NCBI RefSeq assembly: GCF_900108035.1
Contig: NZ_FNVS01000008.1
Span: 1-64,000, forward strand
Direction of reading: 5' to 3'
Origin: Parabacteroides chinchillae
GTDB taxonomy: Bacteria; Bacteroidota; Bacteroidia; Bacteroidales; Tannerellaceae
Length of the DNA stretch: 64,000 nucleotides
In this document: positions 35,743 to 45,567 of the stretch, piece after piece
How positions within the stretch are numbered: position 1 is the first letter of the stretch
Layout of the letters: every line of letters begins with the position of its first letter
The notes under the pieces: generated by a model
Seen by the model: only the letters and a program-made list of their open reading frames with translations
Told to the model about the DNA's origin: nothing
Databases searched by the model: none
Program-made: the position numbers and the translations under genes

Positions 35743-38610
35743 TTATCTGACATACAGATTACTGGCCGGGATTGCTTCCAGTTTCATCGCTCCGGGTGTT
35801 TTCCATCCCCAGCTCAGGTGTTCGCCTTCATAATCTTCAAAATAAAGAAGGGTGAAGGGGTGATAACCTTTTGCCAACGGAATACGGCCTGTGGCCTGAA
35901 TGGCTGCATGCGAAGTGTCATTGTTTACTACTTCTTCTTTGTCGATCAGGAGCACACTGCCATCGTCCGAACGAGTGGCAAATTCATAGATCCCGTCTTC
36001 GGGTATATATAAATAGCCTTCGAAAATATATCCGAAATGGTCTTCTTGTTTTGCATTTCTGATGGATGGCTCGGGCATCGTGCCTGCTTCTACCACTTTG
36101 GAACGTAACAGATCGGCAACCAGTTGATATTCTCCCTCATAATATTTGTAAGAAACGCCATGTTGTGAAGGATTTACCGGAGAAGCCGGGCGAAGAACCG
36201 ACTTTGTGGCGGTGATAGTGTAAGTTCGGCTGGGTTCGAACCCTTCTTTATAGGCTTTTGCCTTGATGGTCGTAGACTCTTTTAATTGTATGGGTGCGGA
36301 GTAAATGGGTGACTGCTCGGTTGGTTCCGTACCATCCAATGTAAAATGAATAACCGCATCTGTTGTGGCGGACTTTAATTGGGCTTTAATTTCCCCTTCA
36401 AACAAATCCAGATCTTCCGAGATATAAGGAATGGAAACGGTTGGCTTAGTAGTGAACGAGTAGGGGGCATCTTCCGGCTGTGTTCCCCAATGTTTGTCGG
36501 GAGTAGCCGTTAATGTGAAATCTAACAGGCCGCCCTGCATTAATTGATCGTAGGTAATAAAGCATGTTTTTATCTCTTCACCGTTCAGCATTACCTTTGT
36601 GATGTATTTATTGCGCTTCGGCTCGTTGGCGGTAACCACCAGGGTTTTGCCATTGCCCAGCTTTATGGTTGCTTTCTCAAATAATGGAGAAGTCAGCACA
36701 TACTGGTTAGATCCCGGACATACGGAATAAAATCCGAGGCTGCTCAGAATATACCAGGCCGACATCTGGCCACAGTCTTCGTTCCCAATAATACCTTCAG
36801 GAGTGGGTTGATACATTTCGTTCAGTAAACGGCGTGTCCATTCCTGTGTTTTCCAAGGTTCGCCTACATAACAGTACAGGTAAGCCATGTGATGACTAGG
36901 CTCGTTGCCGTGTGCATATTGTCCGATCAATCCGGTAACGTCTGATAATTCTCCTTCAACTTCTGATGAAACGGTAAACAGACTATCCAGATTTGCAATA
37001 AAGTTTTCGCGTCCGCCAAATAACTGCACTATTCCGTTTACATCGTGAGGGGCGAAGAAACGGTATTGCCATGCGGTGGCTTCGGTGTACGAGCGTCCGA
37101 TAGCAAAGGGATTGAAGGGTGCTTCCCAGTTTCCGTCGGCACGTTTGCCGCGGAAGAACTTAGTGCTTCCGTCAAATACATTGATGAAGTTTTGCGAACG
37201 GTTGATAAACGTGTTGTAATCGTCTGTCTTTCCTAAATCTTTTGCCATTTGGGCAATGCACCAATCGTCATAAGCAAATTCTAAAAGGCAAGAAACAGAT
37301 TCTTTTTTGATATTGGAAGGGATAAAGCCGTTGGTAATATAATAACCGGCTCCTTTTTTATTCTTTTCGGCGGAAACTTTCATTGCCTCGAAAGCTTTCT
37401 CCACATCATAACCCCGTATGCCTTTCATGTAGGCATCTGCAATGATAGAGACAGAATGGTAACCTATCATCGTCCCTGTTTCTCCGGCGGAAAGAGGCCA
37501 GAGCGGGAGTTCTCCGCTGGCGTCATACATGTTAAGAAGCGAAACCACCATGTCGTTCACTAAAGCGGTGTCGAGCAGGGTCATCATCGGATGCCATGCA
37601 CGGAAAGTGTCCCAGGTAGAAAATGTCGAGAACTCGCGGTGCCCGGCAGGAATTTTGCCTATTGTCATATCATGGCGTCTGTACTCTCCATTTACATCGT
37701 TCACAATGTTAGGTATTATTTTGCTATGATAAAGGGCAGTGTAGAAATTTGTTTTTTGGGCGTCGGTGCCACCTTCGATTGTGATGGCATCCAGTTCTTT
37801 TTCCCATTCGGCTTGGGTTGATTGGCAGATGGCATCGAAGTCAAATCCTTTGTTTCCTGTTTCGGTTTCCAGATTGGCACGTGCATTATCGGCATTTACT
37901 ATGGAGACGCCTACTTTGCAAACTAAGGGTGCATTGTCTGACAGGTCGAATGTAAGTGTCATTATTTTTCCGCCTTCACTTATCTCTTCGGCTTTCAGAG
38001 GATGAGAGAAAGAAGCAACGAAATAGACATATTGTTTGTCTACCCAGCCGCCGGTGCAACGCATGCCGGTAATTTCATTATCTCCGGTTTTTGTCAGATC
38101 ATATTCGTATAGACGTTCATTATCCAGCATGTGGGTTAGGTCTATTACTAGTTTGGCATTAGAAGGATCTTTTTTGTATGTATAGCGGTGGATGCCGACG
38201 TGCGGGGTGGCTGTTAATTCGGCAGTAACACCTGCTGCAGGTAATTCTACGCGATAGTAGCCGGGCGTGGCTTCCTCGTTTTTGTGTGAGAATGGTATTG
38301 GTGTGTTTACAGAGGGGCGGAAAAGGATATCACCTAAGTCGATACAGCCTGTTCCACTCAAATGGGTATGTGAAAAACCGATAAGAGTTGAGTCGCTGTA
38401 GTGATAACCTGAACAGGCATCCCAGTTGCCGACACGCGTGTCTGGACTTAATTGTACTCCTCCGAACGGGGCGGTTGCTCCGGGATAAGTATGTCCATGG
38501 AAACCGGTTCCGATAAAAGGATCGACATAATCAATTGGATTTTTTGGCGCTTGGCTGCATGCCGTAAATATGGCAATGGCAGTAAGTAGAAATGTTTGTT
38601 TTAGTTTCAT
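35743..38610 (-). CDS. GH92 alpha-mannosidase lipoprotein with CHB_HEX_C and PA14 domains
   Basis: About 955 residues from the ATG at 38608-38610, giving a lipobox (IFTAC, Cys18); an ATG nine codons upstream is less likely. The GH92 core has DPFIGTGFHGHTYPGATAPFG and GNEDCGQMSAWYILSSLGFY. This family is calcium-dependent and cuts alpha-1,2/1,3/1,4-mannose, for example in high-mannose N-glycans or yeast mannan. Downstream come a chitobiase-C-terminal-like domain (FTLDGTEPTEQSPIYSAPIQ, about 755-840) and a PA14 domain (YIPEDGIYEFATRSDDGSVL, about 855-950). It follows SusD after a terminator. Confidence 0.94.
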   Translation of the reverse strand: MKLKQTFLLTAIAIFTACSQAPKNPIDYVDPFIGTGFHGHTYPGATAPFGGVQLSPDTRVGNWDACSGYHYSDSTLIGFSHTHLSGTGCIDLGDILFRPSVNTPIPFSHKNEEATPGYYRVELPAAGVTAELTATPHVGIHRYTYKKDPSNAKLVIDLTHMLDNERLYEYDLTKTGDNEITGMRCTGGWVDKQYVYFVASFSHPLKAEEISEGGKIMTLTFDLSDNAPLVCKVGVSIVNADNARANLETETGNKGFDFDAICQSTQAEWEKELDAITIEGGTDAQKTNFYTALYHSKIIPNIVNDVNGEYRRHDMTIGKIPAGHREFSTFSTWDTFRAWHPMMTLLDTALVNDMVVSLLNMYDASGELPLWPLSAGETGTMIGYHSVSIIADAYMKGIRGYDVEKAFEAMKVSAEKNKKGAGYYITNGFIPSNIKKESVSCLLEFAYDDWCIAQMAKDLGKTDDYNTFINRSQNFINVFDGSTKFFRGKRADGNWEAPFNPFAIGRSYTEATAWQYRFFAPHDVNGIVQLFGGRENFIANLDSLFTVSSEVEGELSDVTGLIGQYAHGNEPSHHMAYLYCYVGEPWKTQEWTRRLLNEMYQPTPEGIIGNEDCGQMSAWYILSSLGFYSVCPGSNQYVLTSPLFEKATIKLGNGKTLVVTANEPKRNKYITKVMLNGEEIKTCFITYDQLMQGGLLDFTLTATPDKHWGTQPEDAPYSFTTKPTVSIPYISEDLDLFEGEIKAQLKSATTDAVIHFTLDGTEPTEQSPIYSAPIQLKESTTIKAKAYKEGFEPSRTYTITATKSVLRPASPVNPSQHGVSYKYYEGEYQLVADLLRSKVVEAGTMPEPSIRNAKQEDHFGYIFEGYLYIPEDGIYEFATRSDDGSVLLIDKEEVVNNDTSHAAIQATGRIPLAKGYHPFTLLYFEDYEGEHLSWGWKTPGAMKLEAIPASNLYVR

Positions 38611-38689
38611 ATCCATAATATGAAATACTTTTTTCATGGTGATGTGTTGTTTGATTTAATGTTATATATAATATACAATAAATGAGGCC

Positions 38690-38699
38690 AAACTACCTA
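38690..38699 (-). promoter_or_regulatory. TAGGTAGTTT motif before GH92
   Basis: The 10-mer TAGGTAGTTT lies on the minus strand 80 bp before the GH92 start, just after the SusD terminator. The same 10-mer lies before SusC at 44467-44476, so it may be a shared promoter element, possibly for the PUL's own ECF sigma factor. Confidence 0.5.
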
Positions 38700-38722
38700 T
38701 TTATTTTATCTCTTTTCAGAGG

Positions 38723-38761
38723 AAAAAACGGGCTGTTTCATATTTATACTGAAACAGCCCG
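38723..38761 (-). terminator. Terminator between susD and GH92
   Basis: CGGGCTGTTTCA (38729-38740) pairs with TGAAACAGCCCG (38750-38761) across a 9-nt loop. On the minus strand the stem is followed by TTTTTTCC. It separates the binding genes from the enzyme genes. Confidence 0.9.
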
Positions 38762-38786
38762 CATTTATTTTAGATAGTGAGGTAGA

Positions 38787-40418
38787 TTAATAACCTTTGT
38801 TTTGTACTAACTTACCATTAGATTTGGTAATCTGTTCGCTCGGATAAGGGAATACAATCATATAATCCTGGTATGTATTCTTGCTTAAGTAATCTTCGTA
38901 CGGAGCGATTGTAAATGGAGATTCCGGATTAGCACGATCTTCATATTTACGAATACGTGGATGTGCATTCAACTCTTTTTGTGCCAAAGCTTTGATTTCT
39001 GAGTTGGCAGAACGATGCCAACGTTTCAGGTCAAACAAGTGATCTGTGAACTCGAATGCTAATTCGCAACGACGTTCGTGATACAGATCTTTCATTGTTG
39101 CGGTACCGGAAAGCGGCTGCAGGTTAGAACGCAGACGTATACGGTTGATATCAGCAGTTGCTTTGTCAGCCTGACCGGTCATTAAATAAGCTTCGGCACG
39201 GAACAATAGCATTTCTGCGAAACGGATAATCGGGAAGTTTACGCGTACTGTCGGCCAGTCGCCGTTAGCACTTACTGCACCTTCACCCACAGGATCAGCA
39301 TATTTGAACGGATCCATATATTTGTTGACCATGAAGCCAGCTTCAAGATCGGAAGTAGACCAGAATTTACGCGGTTCTCCAAAGTATGGGAATTCCTGGT
39401 TGTATTCCAATATAGAACGAACTAAACGATCATTGCCTTTCCCGTCTTTTAGCATTTCTTCATAAATGTCGTAAGACGGTTTTATTTGTCCCCAACCGTT
39501 GTATTTACCCCAGCCTTTATTTTCTAGAATTACACCGGGAAATTCGGAACCACCCGGTTGTGCACCACCAATACTTGGGATAGTCCAAAGATATTCGGCA
39601 TTCCAATAATCTGAGAAGTCTGAGGAAAATGGTTCTGCAAAAGATTTTGCCAAGTCACGATTATAGTTCGTTTCTAACAGGTTGACCATTTCAATTACAT
39701 TTTTCCATTGTGTTTCATCCCAGGTAGCCCAGTAAGCATATGTCTTTGCTTTGAAAGCAACGGCAGCTGCCTGATGTGCACGACCTCTGTTGTCTACATC
39801 ATATTCTTCAAATTTGGGAAGGTGAGAGATCGCTTTATCCATATCCTCGATAATCATTTTGTAATTATCCATGACTGTGGCTTGCTGAGTAGGAATGGAG
39901 TTGTCATAACCACCTGCAAAATCTTCATAACGGATGAAGGGTACGCCTTGCTCATTTGTGCCATAACGATAAGCCATCAGAAAATGTGCCCAACCGCGAT
40001 TAAAATAAGCTTCACCCAAACTGCGTTTTTCAATAGCGGTTAAAGTTGTGCCTTTTTCTTTTTTTACCAATTCCTGAATTACCCAGTTCGCGCGGGATAT
40101 TGTAGAATACATACGGTTGAAAACATCTCGTAGAGGAGATTCGTCTCCTGTATAGGCAAGAGTTGCTAAAGTGTTGTAACCACGTGTACGTCCCCATACG
40201 ATATCGCAGGCAGCACCTTGTTCCCAAAATAATTCACGGCCGTAACAACCTTCCTGATGGAATCTTTCATATAATCCGTCAATGGCATCTATTGCCTGCT
40301 GGTCATTCAGAAAATAGGAATCTGTAGTTGCATCTCCTTCCGACTGAACATCGAGGAAATCACTACAAGAACTACAAACCAATGCAGACAAAGCTAATAC
40401 AGTAATATATTTTTTCAT
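38787..40418 (-). CDS. SusD/RagB-family glycan-binding lipoprotein
   Basis: About 543 residues from the ATG at 40416-40418, giving lipobox VCSSC (Cys18) followed by SDFLDV, a typical SusD start. Motifs include AYFNRGWAHFLMAYRYG and NIIRLRS-type repeats (ADINRIRLRS), and C-terminal HERRCELAFEFTDHLFDLKRW. SusD covers the SusC barrel on the cell surface and captures glycan. It lies 43 bp after susC in the same operon. Confidence 0.95.
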   Translation of the reverse strand: MKKYITVLALSALVCSSCSDFLDVQSEGDATTDSYFLNDQQAIDAIDGLYERFHQEGCYGRELFWEQGAACDIVWGRTRGYNTLATLAYTGDESPLRDVFNRMYSTISRANWVIQELVKKEKGTTLTAIEKRSLGEAYFNRGWAHFLMAYRYGTNEQGVPFIRYEDFAGGYDNSIPTQQATVMDNYKMIIEDMDKAISHLPKFEEYDVDNRGRAHQAAAVAFKAKTYAYWATWDETQWKNVIEMVNLLETNYNRDLAKSFAEPFSSDFSDYWNAEYLWTIPSIGGAQPGGSEFPGVILENKGWGKYNGWGQIKPSYDIYEEMLKDGKGNDRLVRSILEYNQEFPYFGEPRKFWSTSDLEAGFMVNKYMDPFKYADPVGEGAVSANGDWPTVRVNFPIIRFAEMLLFRAEAYLMTGQADKATADINRIRLRSNLQPLSGTATMKDLYHERRCELAFEFTDHLFDLKRWHRSANSEIKALAQKELNAHPRIRKYEDRANPESPFTIAPYEDYLSKNTYQDYMIVFPYPSEQITKSNGKLVQNKGY

Positions 40419-40461
40419 CTTATGATACTTTGTTAATTTAAACATGATTTAAAATAGCAGA

Positions 40462-43400
40462 TTAGTAAGTCAATTTTACACCTACAGAGAATACACGTGA
40501 AACCGGATATTTTAGAGCATCCCAGCCTCCGCATTCAGGGTCCATACCTGAATAGTTGGTAATCGTGAACAGATTTTCCCCACTAAAGTAAACTGTCATT
40601 AGGCTCTTACGATCTTTCAAATGAGAGCATTTGCGGATAACATCGTCCAGATTATAAGATACAGTGAAGTTTTTCAGACGTAGATAAGAGGAATTTTCCA
40701 AATACCAGTCAGACGGAGTGCTAAAGTTGCTGTTCGGGTCGTTTTTTGACAAACGAGGAATGTCTGATCCTGTATTAGAGGGGCTCCATGCATTCATGAT
40801 CTCCTGCGAACGGTTGAAATTACCTTCCACATCACTTAAAGCCATATATTTACCTACGTATAATGTTTGTGCGCCACCTACGCCTTGGAACATTGCACTG
40901 ACAGAAAGTTTCTTATAAGTGAATCCTCCGGAGAAAGAGAAGGTTGTTTTAGGTGTTGCGCTTCCGCAATACTGACGGTCTTTGTCGTTGATTACACCAT
41001 CTCCATTGAAATCGATAAATTTCAAATCTCCTGCTTTAGCATCCGGTTGAATACGTTTTCCGTCTTTGTCTACATAAGCGGCAGCTTCAGCATCACTTTG
41101 GAAAATACCGCCGGTCTTGATTAGATAGAAAGAACCCAGAGGTTCGCCTTCGGCTGTCTGATACATATAGGGTAAGTTACGGAAGCTACCGTCAAAGTCG
41201 CTGCCATTTTTTGTGATTCCGGTCCAAACACCCGGAGTTCCGTCTTCGTTCTTTACACCAATGTCGGAAACCCAGTTTTTCAAGTATGAAAAGTTTCCGG
41301 ATACGAAGTATGACCAGTTTTTATTTACTTGCTGATTCCAGTTAAGCTGGGCTTCGAAGCCTCGGTTACGAACTTCTCCCTGATTTACCAACATGGCATT
41401 GATACCAATAGTTGACGGCCAGTTCATTGTCTGGGATTGGATCAGGTTGAACGTACGTTTATCGAAGTAGTCGAATGCCATACTCAAACGGTTATCGAAC
41501 ATATCAATATCCAGACCTAAGTCCCATTGCTCAGAAGTTTCCCAAGTCAGGTTCGGATTCAATGCTTTGGAATTGTAAACAAAGTTACCCCAAGTTTTAT
41601 TAGATTCCACACCGTATTGAGCTTGTTCCAGCCATGAAGTTTTAGCCAGAAGTGCCGATTTGTAGTTATAACCGATAGAACCCAGGTTACCAACACGTCC
41701 CCAAGATGCACGGACTTTCAAAAGATTAAGAATATCATTCTTCGGGAAGAAAGATTCATTGGATATTTTCCATCCGGCTGTTATAGCAGGGAAATCGCCG
41801 TGGTTATTATCTTTAGGCAAACGGCCTGCATAGTCGCGACGGAAAGAAGCTGTTGCGAAGTAGCGGTCGTCAAACGAATAAGCTAGACGGGCAATCAAAG
41901 ATACGTTGGCATCCGGTCCTTCCAAAGCATCTACTGCTGAGATAGAGTTGGCATATGACAAATATTGCAAATAAGGAGATTCGTCTGATAAATCTTTGCC
42001 ATTAATTTCAATACTGCGTTTACCATAATGGTCGGCAGTAGTAGATAATAAAACGCCGACTGTATGCTTGTCGTTGAATGTGTTGTCGTAAGTTAAGGTA
42101 TTCTCCGTTTTCCAAGCATCCATACGATAAGTCGTTTCGTCCAAGCTGTTTGATAATGCAGGTTTACCTACTTCGTCACGGATCGGACTGAAATTTTTGT
42201 AAAGATTATTTTTTAAATTGTAAGTGAAACGGCTTACGAATTTTAGTCCTGTAACAATGTTCGCTATTTCCAAGCTGGTGGTGCTCCAGATATCACTGGT
42301 TCTGTTGTATCTGTTTTCTGCTTTCAATAAACGAACCGGATTGACAGCGTCACCATGGATATCGGCAAAGTTGGAGCCATATTTTTCTATATAAGCAGGA
42401 TCTTCGGTTGTTGTACCACCGTAAGTTCCATCTAATGGATTGTAAACTGTAGCACTTGCAGGCATATACATGGCAGCCAAAACAACGCCGGTATAAGCGC
42501 TTTCTGTATCTTTCGTACGATTTTCATTGTTTTTCCAAACAAGATCTTCGCTGATGGTTACCCATTTGTTTAGTTTGAATTTACCATTATAGCGTAGCGA
42601 AAGATTTTTGTTGAACGTATTGATCAATACACCTTCGTCATTGTCGTAAGCAAATGAAACACGGTTTGAAGCATTTTCGGAACCAACATTCAGGGCTACG
42701 TTGTGGCGCTGGTAAAATGCAGTACGGAAAATTTCGTCCATCCAGTTGGTACGAGTCGTTGCAATCCATGGGTTTTTAACAGGGTCCCATCCTGTAGGCA
42801 ATGAAAGTCCGGCATTCTTAAAAGATAATGTACGCATTTCCAACTGTTCCTCCGCATTTAACGGTTTAATTACATTGCTTGCTTTACGGATACCGAATGT
42901 GGCGTCATAAGTCAAAGACGTTGCACCTTCTTTTGCTTTTTTGGTAGTTACCAGAATTACACCGCCGGCACCGGATTGGGCACCATAAATTGCAGCAGAG
43001 GCAGCATCCTTTAATACAACAATGGATTCGATATCATTCATGGAAGCGATAGGGGCTCCGGGAACGCCGTCAACAACCCAAAGTACGTTATCTCCGTTTT
43101 GCGAACCTTGTCCACGTATTACGATAGAAGGGGCTGTTGTTGGGTCTCCACCATTAGACTGAACAGTAACACCCGCCAGTTGTCCTTGCAACATGCCTTC
43201 CGTAGAGCTAACAGGGCGGATAACCAGGTCTTCCGTATTGCTCAAAACGCCTACAGAAGCAGACAAATCCTGTTTGCGTTGTCCTGCTCCATAGCCCAAT
43301 ACAACAACCTCATCCAGCTTTTGAGTATCTTCTGTTAAAATGATGTTGAATGAATTTTTACCGCTTACCGGAATATTCTGTGTTAAATAACCGATATAGC

Positions 43401-43941
43401 TAATCTCTAATATGGCGTTTTCAGGAACTTCCAAAGTGAAATCTCCATCAAGCCCGGTAATGACTCCGGTTGTAGTACCTTTTACAACAATGTTAGCGCC
43501 GATGATGGGTTCGCCAGTTGCATCTTTTATGATACCGGAAACTTTTTTTGTTTTTTGCTGTGTAGAATTTGTTTTTACAGAGGATTTCTCTGATCCGGAA
43601 TAGAGAGTTACAATACGATCTTCAATTTTGTACTTGACTCCTGTTCCACGGAATGCTTGGTCCAGAATCGCTTCAATGGCTTCGTTTTCTGCTTTTAAAG
43701 ATACATTGTTAACATGTAAAGACTCTAGAGATGTGTCATAAGAGAAGACAACGTCTGTTTGTTTTTTTAAAGCGTTTACTACGTTCTTTAGAGTGGCGTT
43801 GTTGAGTGAAATCTCAACGTTGAACCGTTGCTCAAATGCACTGGATGTTGGAGTTGCCTGGGCACCTGCAACAGCACAGCACAATGAAATCCCTACGCAT
43901 AACCGTTTCATAGAGATAAAATCATAAAATCTTTTCTTCAT
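40462..43941 (-). CDS. SusC/RagA-family TonB-dependent transporter with STN domain
   Basis: About 1159 residues from the ATG at 43939-43941; a further ATG ten codons on is also possible. After the signal peptide comes an STN (secretin/TonB N-terminal) domain (about 37-115; FNVEISLNNATLKNVVNALK), a carboxypeptidase-regulatory-like domain (GEPIIGANIVVKGTTTGVI), the TonB-box-like DEVVVLGYGAGQRKQ, the plug (GVTVQSNGGDPTTAPSIVIR) and a beta-barrel ending KLTY. It imports oligosaccharides. The STN domain predicts signalling through the FecR protein to the ECF sigma factor encoded upstream. Confidence 0.96.
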   Translation of the reverse strand: MKKRFYDFISMKRLCVGISLCCAVAGAQATPTSSAFEQRFNVEISLNNATLKNVVNALKKQTDVVFSYDTSLESLHVNNVSLKAENEAIEAILDQAFRGTGVKYKIEDRIVTLYSGSEKSSVKTNSTQQKTKKVSGIIKDATGEPIIGANIVVKGTTTGVITGLDGDFTLEVPENAILEISYIGYLTQNIPVSGKNSFNIILTEDTQKLDEVVVLGYGAGQRKQDLSASVGVLSNTEDLVIRPVSSTEGMLQGQLAGVTVQSNGGDPTTAPSIVIRGQGSQNGDNVLWVVDGVPGAPIASMNDIESIVVLKDAASAAIYGAQSGAGGVILVTTKKAKEGATSLTYDATFGIRKASNVIKPLNAEEQLEMRTLSFKNAGLSLPTGWDPVKNPWIATTRTNWMDEIFRTAFYQRHNVALNVGSENASNRVSFAYDNDEGVLINTFNKNLSLRYNGKFKLNKWVTISEDLVWKNNENRTKDTESAYTGVVLAAMYMPASATVYNPLDGTYGGTTTEDPAYIEKYGSNFADIHGDAVNPVRLLKAENRYNRTSDIWSTTSLEIANIVTGLKFVSRFTYNLKNNLYKNFSPIRDEVGKPALSNSLDETTYRMDAWKTENTLTYDNTFNDKHTVGVLLSTTADHYGKRSIEINGKDLSDESPYLQYLSYANSISAVDALEGPDANVSLIARLAYSFDDRYFATASFRRDYAGRLPKDNNHGDFPAITAGWKISNESFFPKNDILNLLKVRASWGRVGNLGSIGYNYKSALLAKTSWLEQAQYGVESNKTWGNFVYNSKALNPNLTWETSEQWDLGLDIDMFDNRLSMAFDYFDKRTFNLIQSQTMNWPSTIGINAMLVNQGEVRNRGFEAQLNWNQQVNKNWSYFVSGNFSYLKNWVSDIGVKNEDGTPGVWTGITKNGSDFDGSFRNLPYMYQTAEGEPLGSFYLIKTGGIFQSDAEAAAYVDKDGKRIQPDAKAGDLKFIDFNGDGVINDKDRQYCGSATPKTTFSFSGGFTYKKLSVSAMFQGVGGAQTLYVGKYMALSDVEGNFNRSQEIMNAWSPSNTGSDIPRLSKNDPNSNFSTPSDWYLENSSYLRLKNFTVSYNLDDVIRKCSHLKDRKSLMTVYFSGENLFTITNYSGMDPECGGWDALKYPVSRVFSVGVKLTY

Positions 43942-44086
43942 ACTTTTTGCTGTTTTTTTTAAGATTAACATACATACTTTCTTACAAAATATTCATAGTT
44001 GCATTTAAGTAAGCATAGATTTACATCACATAGGCTATCATTATATTAATTAGTTTAGCTTGCATTTATAGAAATTTTTAAACCTT

Positions 44087-44101
44087 AGTTCATAAAGAAC
44101 T
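44087..44101 (+). promoter_or_regulatory. Operator-like dyad AGTTC-ATAAA-GAACT
   Basis: A 5-bp palindromic pair with 5-nt centre. Its exact reverse complement occurs at 44266-44280. Confidence 0.5.
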
Positions 44102-44265
44102 CCGTTTTTTTTCTTTTGTTTTTAACACTTTGAACTCTTCATCTACTTTCTTAATTGTTAATAGGTGACAATAATTCCTCATGTCCGGCTCTTCCTTTAT
44201 TCTGAAAGGTCCTTAATTTTAAATATCAAACTCCTTTTAGCGATAGACTAATCAATGAAATGCAC

Positions 44266-44280
44266 AGTTCTTTATGAACT
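44266..44280 (-). promoter_or_regulatory. Operator-like dyad, inverted copy
   Basis: AGTTCTTTATGAACT, the exact reverse complement of the 44087-44101 site; the two centres are 179 bp apart. Confidence 0.5.
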
Positions 44281-44466
44281 TTTGCGAATCTATATGTATT
44301 TGTTAATATCGCCGCAAATTTCGTTATTTTTTTAATTCTTTCAGCATGAAAGAGGATTAACTAAACATGAATAAAATGTTACAAAACTATTTCAGACGGA
44401 ATGCTTGTGTGTTTTATGGTCACATGGTTTTTCTATCTGATACTTATATATACAATTAGCAGGGAA

Positions 44467-44476
44467 AAACTACCTA
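44467..44476 (-). promoter_or_regulatory. TAGGTAGTTT motif upstream of susC
   Basis: The 10-mer lies on the minus strand just beyond FecR, about 525 bp before the SusC start, and is identical to the site before GH92. If it is a promoter, SusC mRNA has a leader of about 500 nt. Confidence 0.5.
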
Positions 44477-44528
44477 GTGAAAACTCTTTTTTTTTGGAAT
44501 TATATAATATTTATATTTGGCAGATCGG

Positions 44529-45497
44529 TTAAGGAAGGATTTCCGCTTTTATTTTAGTAATATATGATAGTTGATCCAATGCTTCTTGTGCTCCTTTGGA
44601 ACGTTTAAAAGAAAAGTTGTATATGCGATTTTCCAGAAAACGTATATCCATTTTTATATTTACATTATATGTTTTTTCAATACAACGAAGAATCTCGGAA
44701 ATACTGACATTTGTTAATGAGATCAGGCCAAATCTCCACGAAGTTAAAGCATTCGCATCTACTTCATTTATTTCTACGGATTTGTTCGTTTTTGAGTATA
44801 GTGCCTGCTGTCCCGGGCGAAGTATTGCTAACTTTTCTCCATCTCTGTTGTCTAACTGGATGGAGCCATTCATTAGAATGGTCTCAAAAGTATTATCCTC
44901 TTCGCGGGAGAATACGCTGAACGATGTTCCTAAAACTTTTATTTCGTTTTCTCCTGCTTTGACGATAAACGGATGATCCGGATCTTTTGTTACTTCAAAG
45001 AACGCTTCACCTGTAAGATGTACTTCTCTGGTTGATCCTTCAAAAGTGGTAGGACATGTTAAGGTAGAATTGCTTCCTAACCAAACGACGGTTCCATCAG
45101 CCAGAAAAAAGGTTTTTATGGAGTTATCGTTTGAATGGTTCGTGTAGACACGAACCAGACTGGTTCTTTTTGCTGAAGGGTTTTTAATCAGAAAAGGAAG
45201 TGAAACTGCTAATAATAAAATTGCAGCGGCAACCCCGGTAGAGTATTTTAAAATAGTAAAAAGCTTTTTTTCTTTGGTTGAGGATGCAATTTTATTAATA
45301 CGTTGGTTTAATAGCTTTAAAGAATAATCTGTGTTATATTCTGTTTTGTTTAATACATGCTTTGAATTCCAAACTGCTTTTATATCAAAAAATGCAGCTT
45401 GGTTTTCTGGTGAAGTTTTTATCCATTCCAGGATTGCTTTTTGCTCGTTATCCGTAGCTAAACCAGATAAATACCTATATATAGTTGTTTCGTCCAT
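44529..45497 (-). CDS. FecR-family anti-sigma factor
   Basis: A 322-residue single-pass membrane protein. The N-terminal cytosolic part (YLSGLATDNEQKAILEWI) would bind the sigma factor; the membrane helix is at about 86-104; the periplasmic FecR domain includes DGTVVWLGSNSTLTCPTTF and REVHLTGEAFFEVTKDPDHPF. The C-terminal segment (VSISEILRCIEKTYNVNIKM) is STN-like (DUF4974). It should relay occupancy of the STN-bearing SusC to the sigma factor, whose gene lies 70 bp upstream. Confidence 0.95.
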   Translation of the reverse strand: MDETTIYRYLSGLATDNEQKAILEWIKTSPENQAAFFDIKAVWNSKHVLNKTEYNTDYSLKLLNQRINKIASSTKEKKLFTILKYSTGVAAAILLLAVSLPFLIKNPSAKRTSLVRVYTNHSNDNSIKTFFLADGTVVWLGSNSTLTCPTTFEGSTREVHLTGEAFFEVTKDPDHPFIVKAGENEIKVLGTSFSVFSREEDNTFETILMNGSIQLDNRDGEKLAILRPGQQALYSKTNKSVEINEVDANALTSWRFGLISLTNVSISEILRCIEKTYNVNIKMDIRFLENRIYNFSFKRSKGAQEALDQLSYITKIKAEILP

Positions 45498-45567
45498 TCC
45501 GATTCTAAATCCAATTCATAATAAATACAATTGTCATAGTAAAAACACCTATTAGAAAATTATTTTT

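Larger units (their letters stand above)
43942..44528. other. 587-bp regulatory gap upstream of susC
   Basis: No coding sequence is seen. It contains two identical 15-bp dyads in opposite orientation (44087-44101, 44266-44280) and a TAGGTAGTTT motif next to FecR (44467-44476). Homopolymer tracts such as T8 at 44104 onward are frequent. Published work on Bacteroides PULs with ECF sigma/anti-sigma pairs describes cis-antisense RNAs in this position (DonS type); I see no clear promoter for one here. Confidence 0.5.
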
